Below, one piece after another: positions 34,603 through 45,366 of a stretch of DNA of 64,000 nt. Every line of letters begins with the position of its first letter. Positions within the stretch are counted from its first letter, which is position 1. The stretch comes from Knoellia sp. S7-12 (GTDB lineage Bacteria > Actinomycetota > Actinomycetes > Actinomycetales > Dermatophilaceae): positions 2,790,001-2,854,000 of the forward strand of contig NZ_CP155449.1 in the NCBI RefSeq assembly GCF_040518285.1. Direction: 5' to 3'. The translations under genes and the position numbers were made by a program. The notes under the pieces are model-generated. The model was not told where the DNA came from and made no database searches. It saw nothing but the letters and a program-made list of their open reading frames with translations.

Positions 34603-35485
34603 TCAGGCCAGCTGACGCACCGCATGCCGGGCGACATCATGGAGCTCGCCATCCGGTCCACCGACCGTGAGAAAGGCCAGCGCCAACGCGGCCGCCCACC
34701 CCTTGCCGCGCGCCCAGAGCGGATCATCGAGGTGGCCGGACACGGCATACGCCTCACGGAACCGCCTCCGTCCCTCCTCGTCGAAGGAGAGCCACGCCGT
34801 CGCGAGGTCGCTCGCCGGATCGCCTGCGCCGATGTCGCCGAAGTCAATGAGCCCGGTCAGCCGGTGCCCGTCGGTGAGCAAGTTGAGCGGGTGCGGGTCG
34901 CCGTGGACCCACAGGTCCGGCCCGTTCCATGGCGAAGCCACAAGCCCGGCATCGAGGGCGGCACCCAGCACGGCAGCAACCTCGGGTTCGCTCGTCGCCA
35001 AGAGGTCCAGCCGCGGACGATCCAGCGCTTCGCGCTGCGCAAGGGGTATGCCGCGGAAGTCGTTGGGCGGTGCGTCCGCCGGTGCGGGGCGGTGCAACTC
35101 CGCGAGAACGGCGCCGAGGTCTCGCGCGATGTCGACCCGCTCGGCCACCGGAATCGAGGCGACGGTCTCGCCGTCGAGCCACGGCACCACGCTCCAGGAC
35201 CACGGATAGCCCCTGTCCCGCAATGCCGTTGACCACGGGGATCGGCACCGGGACATCAAGGTGTGCCGCCACCAAGGGCAGCCACTGCTGCTCGTGGACC
35301 ACGAGCGGAGCCGCGGCAGACCGCACGGGCAGACGGACGGCATATGCATCGCCAAGTCTGAAGACGGCGTTGTCCCAGCCACTCACCACGGGAGTGACGG
35401 GGAGCGTCGCCAGAGCAGGCGCCTGGTCCGCGAGCAGGGCGCGGACCATGTCGAGCGTCACCTTGATCTCGACCTCGGGTGCCAT
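34603..35485 (-). pseudogene. APH-family phosphotransferase gene broken by a 1-nt frameshift
   Basis: The N-terminal part (from ATG 35485, MAPEVEIKVTLDMVRALLAD) and the C-terminal part (GYPWSWSVVPWLDGE onward) are in different frames. The switch lies at a CCCC run, 35210-35213; removing one C would join them as VVNGIAGQGYPWSWSV. The C-terminal part has an intact VHGDPHPLNLL catalytic loop and GLIDFGDIGAGDP metal site, and a proper stop. The break is therefore recent, a sequencing error, or bypassed by slippage. TAGGTT lies 6 nt before the ATG. Confidence 0.85.
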
Positions 35486-35506
35486 AGCGGCAACCTAGCC
35501 GCTGGG

Positions 35507-37876
35507 TCAGGCCGTGCCGTCGCAGGTGTCGATGACGACGGCGACGACCTGGGCCACCTTGGCCGGGTCGAGGGGGCGCCCGGAGAAGTCGGAGACATAG
35601 AAGGTGTCGAGGGTTTGACCGGCATACGTGGCGATGTGCGCCGAGCGGACCGACACCCCCGCCTTGGCAAAGGTGATGCCCAACTCGTGGAGCAGCCCGG
35701 GTCGATCGTGGGCCCGCACCTCGATGACGGTGGCGTCGGTGCTCGCACCGGGCACGACAAGGGCACGCGGTTGACCCGGGGTTCCGATCGTCGATGTCCC
35801 GCTGGGACGGGCCGCGAACTGGCGCCGTCGGTCAAGCAGGCTCAGCGGTCCACGATCACCGGTGGCCAGCCGCGTCAGCCCGCGCACCAGCCGAGCCTTC
35901 TCGGGCACGGTGTCGCTCGGACTCTCGACGTGCCACTCGTTGACGGCGATCCCGTCGACGGTCCGAAGCACCGCGGTCCGGACGACGAGACCTTCGGCGG
36001 CGAGCAGACCCGCCGTGTCGGCGAAGAGGCCCAGCCGGTCGCGGTCGGCGATGTCGATCCGGTAGGACCCGCCGTTGGACACGACGTCGACAAACGGCTC
36101 CCCCGTGGCGAGAGTGCTCACGAGGTCATCGGGGACGAGCGACGGCTCGGGGTGCCCCACGGCGGGTGTCGCAGGGCTGAGCCGCGCCCGCACGGCCGTG
36201 GCGAACTGGCCCAGGAGGGCAGCCCGCCAGTCGGTCCAGGCCTTGGGTCCGGCGGCGACCGCGTCGGCCTCGGTCAGGGCGAGAAGCAGCTCAAACCGGT
36301 CGGCGTTGCCGTCGACCGCGGCCAGGGCGGCGTCGATGGTGCGCGGGTCCGAGTGGTCCCGTCGGGTGGCGAGCTCGATGAGGGTGAGGTGCTCCCGCAC
36401 GAGGGAGGCAACGACGGCGACGTCCTCCTCGGAATGCCCGAGCCGCCGCATGACCTTCTCCGCGATGGGTGCGCCTGCGGCCGAGTGGTCACGAGCGCCG
36501 GGGATCTTGCCGATGTCGTGGAGCAGGGCGGCGAGCAGCAGCAGGTCGGCACGGCCGACACCCCGCAGCAGGCCGGTGGCGTGGACGACGGTCTCGATGA
36601 GGTGGCGGTCGACCGTGTGGCGGTGGACCGCGTTGCGTTGCGGACGCGAGCGGACCGACGCCCACTCGGGCATCCAGCGCTCGATGATGCCCTGTTGGTC
36701 CAGGCCCTCCCAGACGGTGACGAGTCCCGGCCCGGCAGAGAGCAGGTCGCTGAAGAGTCCCCGCGCCAGCGGTGACCACGGGGTCGGCAGGTCGGCGCAC
36801 TTGGTCGCGAGGTTCTCGAGGGTGGTCGGGGCGATCGGCAGGTTGGCGCGAGCAGCCAGCACCGCTGCCCGCAGCGGCAGGTGGGGGTCGCTGTCGATGA
36901 GCCGACCCGAGCCGAGGACGACCTCGCCGTCGCTCTCGAACAACCCGTAGCCAAGGGGTGTCATCTGCGGTCGGCGAGGTCCGACCCGCAGCACACGGGC
37001 TCGCTGTGACTGGCCTGCCCGCCGCACGGTTCCGTCGAGGGCGTAGGCAATGGCTCGGCCCGCGTCAGACACGTCCGCGAGCAGGTCGTCGGGGTCGTCG
37101 TAGCCCAGCAGGGCCGCGACGGCGTCGTGGTCCTCACGGCCGAGGCGGTCGCGCCCTCGCCCCGTGACGACGTGGACGGCGTCGCGCACGTCGAGCAGGC
37201 GCCCGTATGCCGTGTCGACGTCACCGCGCGGACGGTCCGCGAGCCAGGCCTCGGCCAGGGCACCCAGGACAGTCATGTCGCGCAAGCCGCCGTGAGCCTC
37301 CTTGAGCTCGGGCTCGATGGACTGGGCGAGGTCTCCGTGGCGCTGGTGGCGCACGCTCATGGCTTCGGTGAGCTGCGGGAGCCGCTTGCGGGCGTTGGCC
37401 CGCCAGTCGTGACTCACGGTGGCCCGCGCGGCGGCGACCACCTCTGCGTCCCCCGCGACGGCCGAGATGTCGAGCAGGCCCACTGCCGCAGTGAGGTCGT
37501 CGGCGGCCACGGAGCGGCACTGGCTGACCGTCCGCACGCTGTGGTCGAGCCGCACTCCGGCATCCCAGATCGGGTACCAGATGCGGTCGGCGAGCCTGGT
37601 GATCTCATCGGCAGACAGGGTCCGGCCGTAGTGCAGGAGCACCAGGTCGTAGTCCGACAGCGGTCCGGCATCCCCTCGTCCCACGCTGCCGACCGCGGCC
37701 AGGGCAACCCCCTCGACCCGCTGCCCCTTCGTGGCCTCCTGCCAGATGCCGTCCAACCACTCCCGGTTGAACTCGGCGAGTCGGAGTCGGCGCTGCACTC
37801 CCGAGCCGGCCGTCTCGAAGGCCCGCGTTCCCGCGAGGTCGAGACGACGGGCCGCCACGTCGGTGACGTCAGTCAT
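35507..37876 (-). CDS. glnD: PII uridylyl/adenylyltransferase GlnD
   Basis: A 789-residue sensor. The nucleotidyltransferase domain has GSVGRGDAGPLSDYDL (about residues 63-78). The HD domain has LLLAALLHDIGKI (about 465-480). Two C-terminal ACT domains bind glutamine (about 620-680 and 715-780). In actinobacteria GlnD adenylylates the PII protein on Tyr51. A GGGGAG site precedes the ATG. It follows glnB after a 134-nt gap with a strong hairpin, in the order amtB-glnB-glnD. Confidence 0.96.
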   Translation of the reverse strand: MTDVTDVAARRLDLAGTRAFETAGSGVQRRLRLAEFNREWLDGIWQEATKGQRVEGVALAAVGSVGRGDAGPLSDYDLVLLHYGRTLSADEITRLADRIWYPIWDAGVRLDHSVRTVSQCRSVAADDLTAAVGLLDISAVAGDAEVVAAARATVSHDWRANARKRLPQLTEAMSVRHQRHGDLAQSIEPELKEAHGGLRDMTVLGALAEAWLADRPRGDVDTAYGRLLDVRDAVHVVTGRGRDRLGREDHDAVAALLGYDDPDDLLADVSDAGRAIAYALDGTVRRAGQSQRARVLRVGPRRPQMTPLGYGLFESDGEVVLGSGRLIDSDPHLPLRAAVLAARANLPIAPTTLENLATKCADLPTPWSPLARGLFSDLLSAGPGLVTVWEGLDQQGIIERWMPEWASVRSRPQRNAVHRHTVDRHLIETVVHATGLLRGVGRADLLLLAALLHDIGKIPGARDHSAAGAPIAEKVMRRLGHSEEDVAVVASLVREHLTLIELATRRDHSDPRTIDAALAAVDGNADRFELLLALTEADAVAAGPKAWTDWRAALLGQFATAVRARLSPATPAVGHPEPSLVPDDLVSTLATGEPFVDVVSNGGSYRIDIADRDRLGLFADTAGLLAAEGLVVRTAVLRTVDGIAVNEWHVESPSDTVPEKARLVRGLTRLATGDRGPLSLLDRRRQFAARPSGTSTIGTPGQPRALVVPGASTDATVIEVRAHDRPGLLHELGITFAKAGVSVRSAHIATYAGQTLDTFYVSDFSGRPLDPAKVAQVVAVVIDTCDGTA

Positions 37877-37937
37877 GCGGTTACTCCCCTGGATCTGCAG
37901 TTCGGTCGATGCCTGTCCTGGCTCCTCCGGACCTACC

Positions 37938-37973
37938 GCACCGTAAGTGGGGTGATCGCCCCACTTACGGTGC
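37938..37973. terminator. 15-bp perfect hairpin between glnB and glnD
   Basis: GCACCGTAAGTGGGG (37938-37952) and CCCCACTTACGGTGC (37959-37973) pair without mismatch around TGATCG. There is no T-run. It could partly terminate after glnB so that glnD is made in smaller amounts, or be an operator. Confidence 0.65.
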
Positions 37974-38010
37974 AGCAGCTGCCGCAGAAGGCAGGGTGGT
38001 GCGTTCAGCC

Positions 38011-39782
<1,772 letters not shown>

Positions 39783-39806
39783 GGGGAAGGAGTCTGCGAT
39801 CGGCCC

Positions 39807-39844
39807 GTTTCACGTCGCGCAACCTTGTGTTACAGCCATGTTGC
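39807..39844 (-). promoter_or_regulatory. GlnR-type operator upstream of amtB
   Basis: On the minus strand four pentamers are spaced exactly 6 nt apart: GCAAC (39840-39844), GTAAC (39829-39833), TTGCG (39818-39822), GAAAC (39807-39811). The actinobacterial GlnR consensus is gTnAC-N6-GaAAC repeated with 11-bp periodicity. Two sites match well and two are partial. GlnR activates amtB-glnB-glnD in Streptomyces and mycobacteria, so the assignment fits the operon. Confidence 0.75.
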
Positions 39845-39922
39845 ACGTTCCCGGGGCGCGTAAGAAGTGTGTTTCGCCCGCCCCCGGGCTGTGAGGTCGC
39901 CGTCCAGTGTGAGACTGGGACC

Positions 39923-40315
39923 ATGACCCTCCCGGTGCTCGTCTACGACGGTGACTGCGCCATCTGCACCAAGTTGTCCCGCGTCGTGACCACACGCCTG
40001 CGTGCCCGTCCCGAGGACTTCGCCGTGACGGCATACCAGCACGCCGACCTGGCTCAGTTGGGACTCACGACCGAGCAGTGCGACCAAGCACTGCAGTGGG
40101 TGGGCGGAGATGGAGACGTCAGTTCGGGCGAGGACGCCGTGGCTCACGTGTTCTGTGCCTCCCGTATGCCCTTCCCACCTCTGGGTTGGATCCTGCAGGC
40201 CCCCGGCATCCACGCCGTCGCCGGGGTCGCCTATCGCTGGGTCGCCCGCAACCGGCACCGACTGCCCGGTGGCACCGCGGCCTGTTCACTGCCCGCCGCC
40301 GACCGCCCGAACTGA
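39923..40315 (+). CDS. DCC-family thiol-disulfide oxidoreductase-like protein (DUF393)
   Basis: A 130-residue protein with the DUF393 N-terminal motif VYDGDCAICTKL (DxDCxxC) and the C-terminal WILQAPGIHAVAGVAYRWVARNR segment. The family has a thioredoxin-like layout with a CxxC pair; its in vivo role is undefined. It is divergent from amtB, and the GlnR-type site lies between them. It converges on the mycothiol-type isomerase gene with 18 nt between. Confidence 0.85.
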   Translation: MTLPVLVYDGDCAICTKLSRVVTTRLRARPEDFAVTAYQHADLAQLGLTTEQCDQALQWVGGDGDVSSGEDAVAHVFCASRMPFPPLGWILQAPGIHAVAGVAYRWVARNRHRLPGGTAACSLPAADRPN

Positions 40316-40333
40316 TCAGGAGTCGCGCAAACC

Positions 40334-41011
40334 TCAGAACGCGCTGATGTTCCCGCTCGACCGCTGGGGTCTGCTGAGGGCGCGCACAAGGGGGACCTGT
40401 CCGTGCCGGACCAGCGAGACGTCGGCGAGCAGGCCGAGGACCGCCGCAACAGCAGCAGGACCGTGCTCAGGTGTGGGGAGCCCGACACTCGAGGCCAGGT
40501 CGTCACCATGGACGACCAGCTCCATCATGCGCGTCGTGAGGAAGTCCGGTGTCGACAGTGACCAGCCCTGCCACGGGATGTGGATCACGTCCGGATCCCG
40601 AGGCAACGCGAACAGCGCTGGGAGTTCGGCGAGAGCGGCCTCGGCGGCGCCGAGCACCGCTGCCCTGCCCGCGGCTGCCGCGGTGTTGTTCGTGTCGTTC
40701 TGCTCCGGGTCGATCTCACCCTCGCGCGAGGATGCGACCCACGGTGCCTGGGTGTAGTGGTCGAGCAGCCCGATGACAGGTGCGTCCATCGGGGCCGTCA
40801 CAGTCAGTCCCCGTCCAACATGCACGATCTGTTGGAGCAGGTGATCGGTCAGCCCGCCCACGGTCATCCCGTCGCAGGAGCTGTCCTGCGACCACGCCGC
40901 ACCCACTTCGTCACGCGACGCGAGCTCCACCGAGACCTGCGCGCACGCGAGGAAGGCAGCGGCAGCCGCATCGCGGCCAAGCGCCGGTCCGAGCCGGACG
41001 GGAGTGCCCAT
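40334..41011 (-). CDS. Maleylpyruvate isomerase-like (MDMPI/DinB fold) mycothiol-dependent protein
   Basis: A 225-residue protein of the DinB-like metal-binding fold used by mycothiol-dependent enzymes. SCDGMTVGGLTDHLLQQIVH supplies the first metal-site histidine, and MMELVVHGDDLASSVG the conserved E...HxxD. Family members include maleylpyruvate isomerase and mycothiol S-transferases; the substrate here is unknown. The ATG overlaps the ftsY stop (TGATG), so it is translated as part of the ftsY transcript. Confidence 0.85.
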   Translation of the reverse strand: MGTPVRLGPALGRDAAAAAFLACAQVSVELASRDEVGAAWSQDSSCDGMTVGGLTDHLLQQIVHVGRGLTVTAPMDAPVIGLLDHYTQAPWVASSREGEIDPEQNDTNNTAAAAGRAAVLGAAEAALAELPALFALPRDPDVIHIPWQGWSLSTPDFLTTRMMELVVHGDDLASSVGLPTPEHGPAAVAAVLGLLADVSLVRHGQVPLVRALSRPQRSSGNISAF

Positions 41012-42237
41012 CAGTCGATGATGGCGTCGACGAAGCCCTCGGGATCGAACGGCGCGAGGTCATCGGGACCCTCACCCAGCCCGATGAGCTTCACGGGGAC
41101 ACCGAGCTTGCGCTGCACAGCGACCACGATGCCGCCCTTGGCCGTGCCATCGAGCTTGGTGAGGACGATGCCGGTGATGCCGACGACCTCGCTGAACACC
41201 TGCGCCTGACGCAGTCCGTTCTGACCGGTCGTCGCGTCGAGCACGAGAAGGACCTCGTCGATGGGGCTCTGTTTCTCGATGACGCGCCTGACCTTGCCGA
41301 GCTCGTCCATGAGCCCGACCTTGTTGTGGAGCCGGCCAGCGGTGTCGATGATGACGACGTCGGCCTCGAGCTCGGCGGCACCCTTGACCGCGTCGAACGC
41401 GACGGCCGCGGGGTCTGCGCCTTCACGATCGGATCGGATCGTCGGCACTCCCACCCGTTCACCCCATGTCTGGAGCTGGTCAGCCGCGGCGGCCCGGAAC
41501 GTGTCGGCGGCACCGAGGACCACGTCCTTGTCCTCGGCGACAAGGACGCGGGCGAGCTTGCCCACGGTGGTGGTCTTGCCGGTTCCGTTGACCCCGACGA
41601 CGACGATGACGGCCGGCCGGCCGTCGACGCGAGACGACGCGATCGAGCGGTCCATCGACGGGTCCACGAGGGAGATGAGCTCGTCACGCAGCCAGCCGCG
41701 CACGGTCGCCTCGTCGGCGTTGCCGTGAACCTTGACCTTGGTGCGGAGCGCGTCGACGAGCTCGGTGGTCGCCTCGACCCCGAGGTCTGCGGTGAGGAGC
41801 GTGTCCTCGACGTCCTCCCAGGCTTCCTCGTCGAGGTCACCTCGTGAGAGCAGCGCGAGCAGGCCCTTGCCCAGGGCGGTGTTGGAGCGGGAGAGGCGGG
41901 CGCGCAGTCGCTGAAGGCGGGTTCGCGGGGACTCCGGCTGCTCGACCTCAGGGATCGTGGTCGGCGGGAGCGTCTCGTCGACCGTGGTGTCGTCGACGGT
42001 GGTGGCATCGCCAGGAGCCGGCAGGGTGTCGACGGACGACCCACCCGAAGGCAGCGCGTCGACGTCCTCGCCATCGGGCGCTGGTCGAGTCGGCGGTGCG
42101 TCAGTCGGCCGCTCGCGCGGCAGCTCCTTGGTGCCCCCACCTCGCCCTCGCAGGAGGGTTGCAGCCAGCCCGCCGAGGACGACGAGCAGGCCGAAGCCGA
42201 CGGCAATGAATTCCCAGAGAGTGTCGATAGCGCTCAC
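41011..42237 (-). CDS. ftsY: Signal recognition particle receptor FtsY
   Basis: A 408-residue SRP receptor GTPase. An N-terminal membrane helix (about 5-28) and a long acidic Pro/Asp/Thr linker precede the NG domain: VVGVNGTGKTTTVGKLA, ADTFRAAAADQL, IIDTAGRLHNK, TKLDGTAKGG. It docks SRP-bound ribosomes at the membrane. The GTG start at 42237 is preceded by GAGGAT. It lies downstream of smc in the family gene order, but separated from it by the M13 peptidase block. Confidence 0.97.
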   Translation of the reverse strand: MSAIDTLWEFIAVGFGLLVVLGGLAATLLRGRGGGTKELPRERPTDAPPTRPAPDGEDVDALPSGGSSVDTLPAPGDATTVDDTTVDETLPPTTIPEVEQPESPRTRLQRLRARLSRSNTALGKGLLALLSRGDLDEEAWEDVEDTLLTADLGVEATTELVDALRTKVKVHGNADEATVRGWLRDELISLVDPSMDRSIASSRVDGRPAVIVVVGVNGTGKTTTVGKLARVLVAEDKDVVLGAADTFRAAAADQLQTWGERVGVPTIRSDREGADPAAVAFDAVKGAAELEADVVIIDTAGRLHNKVGLMDELGKVRRVIEKQSPIDEVLLVLDATTGQNGLRQAQVFSEVVGITGIVLTKLDGTAKGGIVVAVQRKLGVPVKLIGLGEGPDDLAPFDPEGFVDAIID

Positions 42238-42255
42238 GCGGCCATCCTCGCATCA

Positions 42256-42298
42256 CGCCCAGAGGCGACTGACAGCGATCATTCGAAGCGTCTGGGTG
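42256..42298 (-). terminator. Possible terminator behind the M13 peptidase
   Basis: CCCAGA (42258-42263) and TCTGGG (42291-42296) with adjoining CG pairs could form a stem around a 27-nt loop, in the gap between the peptidase stop and ftsY. The stem is short, so this is tentative. Confidence 0.3.
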
Positions 42299-42331
42299 TT
42301 GCCCGATCCAGAGGAGCCAGAGATCAGACCT

Positions 42332-44293
42332 TCAGAAGATCCGGACGCGGTCCTTCTCGGGCACCCACATGGCATCGCCCTCGGCGACGTCGAACGCCTC
42401 GTGGAACTCGGAGAGGTTGCGCACCGCATTGGCGCGCAGGTCCATCGGCGCGTGCGGGTCGATCGCGAGGAGCCGGACGGCCTCGGCCTCGCGGGCCACG
42501 CCGCACCACACACGGGCCCAGCCGATGAAGAACCGCTGGTCCCCGGTGAGCTCGTCGATCACCGGCGCGTCGGCGCCCTCCGTCGAGATCCGGTATGCCG
42601 CGTGCCCGATCGTGAGCCCGCCGAGGTCACCGATGTTCTCGCCGACCGTGAGCGCACCATTGACCTTGTGGCCGGGTGCGTCACGCGATTCCAGCTCGTT
42701 GAACTGGGCGATGAGCCGCTGGGCGCGCCCGTCGAAGTTCTCGCGGTCGCCCTCGGTCCACCAGTTGCGCAGGTTGCCGTCGCCGTCGAACTGCGAGCCC
42801 TGGTCGTCGAAGCCGTGGCCGACCTCGTGCCCGATGACGGCTCCGATGCCGCCATAGTTGACGGCATCGTCGGCGTCCACGTCAAAGAACGGCGGCTGGA
42901 GGATCGCAGCCGGGAAGACGATCTCGTTGAGGCCCGGGTTGTAGTAGGCATTGACCGTCTGCGGCGTCATGAACCATTCGGCACGGTCGACCGGAGCACC
43001 GAGCTTGGCCAGGTTGCGGTCGACCTCGAACGCTGAGGCTCGCGCGACGTTGCCGACGAGATCGTCGACCTCGACCTCGAGTGCCGAGTAGTCGCGCCAG
43101 GTGTCGGGGTAGCCGATCTTGGGCGTGAACGCCTCAAGCTTGGCGAGGGCCTCGCGACGCGTGTCGGTGCCCATCCACTCGAGGTCATCGAAGTTGCGCC
43201 GGAACGCCTCGACGAGGTTGGCGACGAGCTCGACCATCCGCTCCTTGGCCCGTGGTGGGAAGTGCTGCTCGACATAGAGCTGGCCGACGGCCTCGCCGAG
43301 GGCGTCCTCGACGAGCCCGACACCGCGCTTCCACCGCTCGCGGATCTGCGGGACACCGGAGAGCGTGCGGCCGAAGAAGTCGAAGTTCTCGGCGACGATC
43401 GCTTCACCGAGATAAGGAGCGAGCGCGTGGACGACGCGCCAGCGCAGCCAGTCCTGCCACGTTGCGAGGTCCACGTCGGCAAGCGCCGCACTCATCGAGC
43501 GCAGGTGGTCGGGCTGGCGGGCGATGACCTGGTCGAAGGCACCCGGCGGCGCCTGCGCGCCGCCGAGGTAGGCGTCCCAATCGACGTCGGGGGTGAGCTC
43601 TGCGAGCCCGGCCCGGTCGACCAAGGTGTAGGTCTTGACCGCGTCACGGTTGGCGACGGTGTCCCAGTGCGAGGCCGCGATGCGGGTCTCGAGCACCATG
43701 ACACGGTCCGCAGCAGCGGTCGCCGCGTCACCGGCATACACGCCCGCAAGGGTGAGCATGCGCGCGACGTGAGGCGGGTATGCCGTGCGGATCGCCTCGT
43801 GCTGCGGCTCGCGGTAGTAGGCCTCGTCGGGCAGGCCTGTGCCGGCCTGCTCGAGGTAGACGACGTAGCGGGTCGAGTCGCGGTCGTCGGTGTTGACGAT
43901 GGGGTGAACAAGACCGTCGACGCCCGCCCGCAGGAGGCTGCCGAGCAGTCCCATGACCTCGCTGGGGCTCGTGACCGCGTCGATGGCGGTCAGCAGAGGC
44001 GCGATGGGCTCGACCCCCTGCGTCTCAATGCGTGCTTCATCCATGAACGAGCTGTAGAGGTCGCCGACCTTGCGCGCGACCGTGCCGGTCTCCGGGTTGC
44101 CCTCGGCGACAGCGGTGATGATGTCGCGGACCTGCTGCTCAGCGTTCTCGCGCAGGATGTCGAACGAGCCATATCGGCCACGGTCGGCCGGGATCTCGGT
44201 GCGCGCGACCCAACCCCCGTTCACGTGCCCGAAGAGGTCATCCTGCGGGCGGACCTGTGGGTCGCTGGCCGAGTGGTCGATCCCGGAGCGCAT
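42332..44293 (-). CDS. M13-family metallopeptidase (neprilysin/PepO-like)
   Basis: A 653-residue zinc peptidase. The zinc site is GAVIGHEVGHGFDDQG (HExxH) with the third ligand in GENIGDLGGLTIGHAAY (ExxxD). NAYYNPGLNEIVFPAAILQPP is the M13 substrate-binding NAYY motif. No signal peptide is visible, so it is probably a cytoplasmic oligopeptidase. The last 10 residues (VPEKDRVRIF) match the usual M13 end. Its start overlaps the upstream small membrane protein by 1 nt (TGATG). Confidence 0.95.
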   Translation of the reverse strand: MRSGIDHSASDPQVRPQDDLFGHVNGGWVARTEIPADRGRYGSFDILRENAEQQVRDIITAVAEGNPETGTVARKVGDLYSSFMDEARIETQGVEPIAPLLTAIDAVTSPSEVMGLLGSLLRAGVDGLVHPIVNTDDRDSTRYVVYLEQAGTGLPDEAYYREPQHEAIRTAYPPHVARMLTLAGVYAGDAATAAADRVMVLETRIAASHWDTVANRDAVKTYTLVDRAGLAELTPDVDWDAYLGGAQAPPGAFDQVIARQPDHLRSMSAALADVDLATWQDWLRWRVVHALAPYLGEAIVAENFDFFGRTLSGVPQIRERWKRGVGLVEDALGEAVGQLYVEQHFPPRAKERMVELVANLVEAFRRNFDDLEWMGTDTRREALAKLEAFTPKIGYPDTWRDYSALEVEVDDLVGNVARASAFEVDRNLAKLGAPVDRAEWFMTPQTVNAYYNPGLNEIVFPAAILQPPFFDVDADDAVNYGGIGAVIGHEVGHGFDDQGSQFDGDGNLRNWWTEGDRENFDGRAQRLIAQFNELESRDAPGHKVNGALTVGENIGDLGGLTIGHAAYRISTEGADAPVIDELTGDQRFFIGWARVWCGVAREAEAVRLLAIDPHAPMDLRANAVRNLSEFHEAFDVAEGDAMWVPEKDRVRIF

Positions 44294-44547
44294 CAGGTGC
44301 GGGCGGGGTCGACGGGAGCGACCGGGGACACCGCTGTGGTGTCCTTCGCCATCTCGCCGTCGTCGGTCTCGCCACGCTCGAGTCGCTGGCGCGTCGACTG
44401 CTGACGCTCCTTGAGCGCACTCACGACGTCGTCACCCTTGGGTGTGAGGAGGTCACGACCGTCGCGCCGAGCAGGCACGGCGACGAGCGCAACCACTGCC
44501 AGGGCGAGTCCGACGCAGACGAGCATGCCGATGATGAGGGCGACCAT
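44293..44547 (-). CDS. Small single-pass membrane protein
   Basis: An 84-residue protein: a hydrophobic N-terminus (residues 2-26) then a charged tail with KGDDVVSALKERQQSTRQRL, probably a cytoplasmic helix. No family is recognised. It is the first gene of a two-gene unit with the M13 peptidase and is divergent from the third signal peptidase, 96 nt away. Confidence 0.7.
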   Translation of the reverse strand: MVALIIGMLVCVGLALAVVALVAVPARRDGRDLLTPKGDDVVSALKERQQSTRQRLERGETDDGEMAKDTTAVSPVAPVDPART

Positions 44548-44643
44548 GGCTCAAGGGTCTCCCAGTGCGGCCCCAACGCCAAAACGACACCCCGTAGTGA
44601 GATGGGGCGCGGACAGGGCAAGCTGCCGCGTAGTCTCTGGCGG

Positions 44644-45351
44644 GTGACCGCGACGACCTCGGCAGTGGCCCCTCGACGGACCCGCCGAAGGCTCCCGGTG
44701 GGGTTCGAGATTCTCCTTGCCATCCTCGCCGTCGCGCTCGTCCAGACGTTCGTCGTCAAGCCGTTCGGTGTGCCGTCCCAGTCCATGGAGCAGACGCTCC
44801 TCATCGGCGACCGCATCATCGTCAACCGCACGAACTCCGACGTGGAACGCGGCGACGTCGTCGTGTTCTCCCACGGTGCTACGTGGCAGGAAGCGCAGCT
44901 CCCCGAGTCCGACAACCCGCTCGTCAAGGTGGCGCGCAAGGTCGGTGACCTGACCGGGATCGGCCCATCCAACACGGCATACACGGTCAAGCGCGTGATC
45001 GGACTCCCCGGCGACCGGGTGTTGTGCTGCGACGCCGAAGGCAGTGTCCTCGTCGATGACGAGCCGCTCGCGGAGCCCTACATCCATCAGGACCACGCGT
45101 TCCAGGCTCCTGACCTCACGTGCGACACGACCCCGCGGTCGTCGCGGTGCTTCCCCGAGATCCGCGTGCCGAACGATCGGCTCCTCGTCCTCGGCGACCA
45201 CCGCTCGCAGTCGGCTGACTCGATCGTCGCCTGTCGCGGTGGGACCGTGTCCGACGGGTGCGCCCGCTTCGTGCCCATGAACCGCGTCGTGGGCCCGGTC
45301 GTCTTCCGGATCTGGCCGCTCGACACGTTCGGCCGCGTCAACGTTCGCTGA
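44644..45351 (+). CDS. Signal peptidase I, third paralogue
   Basis: A 235-residue Sec signal peptidase with an intact catalytic pair: VPSQSMEQTLLIGDRIIVNR (Ser) and YTVKRVIGLPGDRVLCC (Lys), plus LGDHRSQSADS. One N-terminal membrane helix (about 18-38). A long loop has a Cys pair around CDTTPRSSRC. GTG 44644 lies 7 nt after TAGTCT, a leaderless-type start; ATG 44602 is the in-frame alternative. It stands outside the lepB cluster and converges on smc with 15 nt between. Confidence 0.93.
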   Translation: MTATTSAVAPRRTRRRLPVGFEILLAILAVALVQTFVVKPFGVPSQSMEQTLLIGDRIIVNRTNSDVERGDVVVFSHGATWQEAQLPESDNPLVKVARKVGDLTGIGPSNTAYTVKRVIGLPGDRVLCCDAEGSVLVDDEPLAEPYIHQDHAFQAPDLTCDTTPRSSRCFPEIRVPNDRLLVLGDHRSQSADSIVACRGGTVSDGCARFVPMNRVVGPVVFRIWPLDTFGRVNVR

Positions 45352-45366
45352 CGCGCTGCCCGACTC

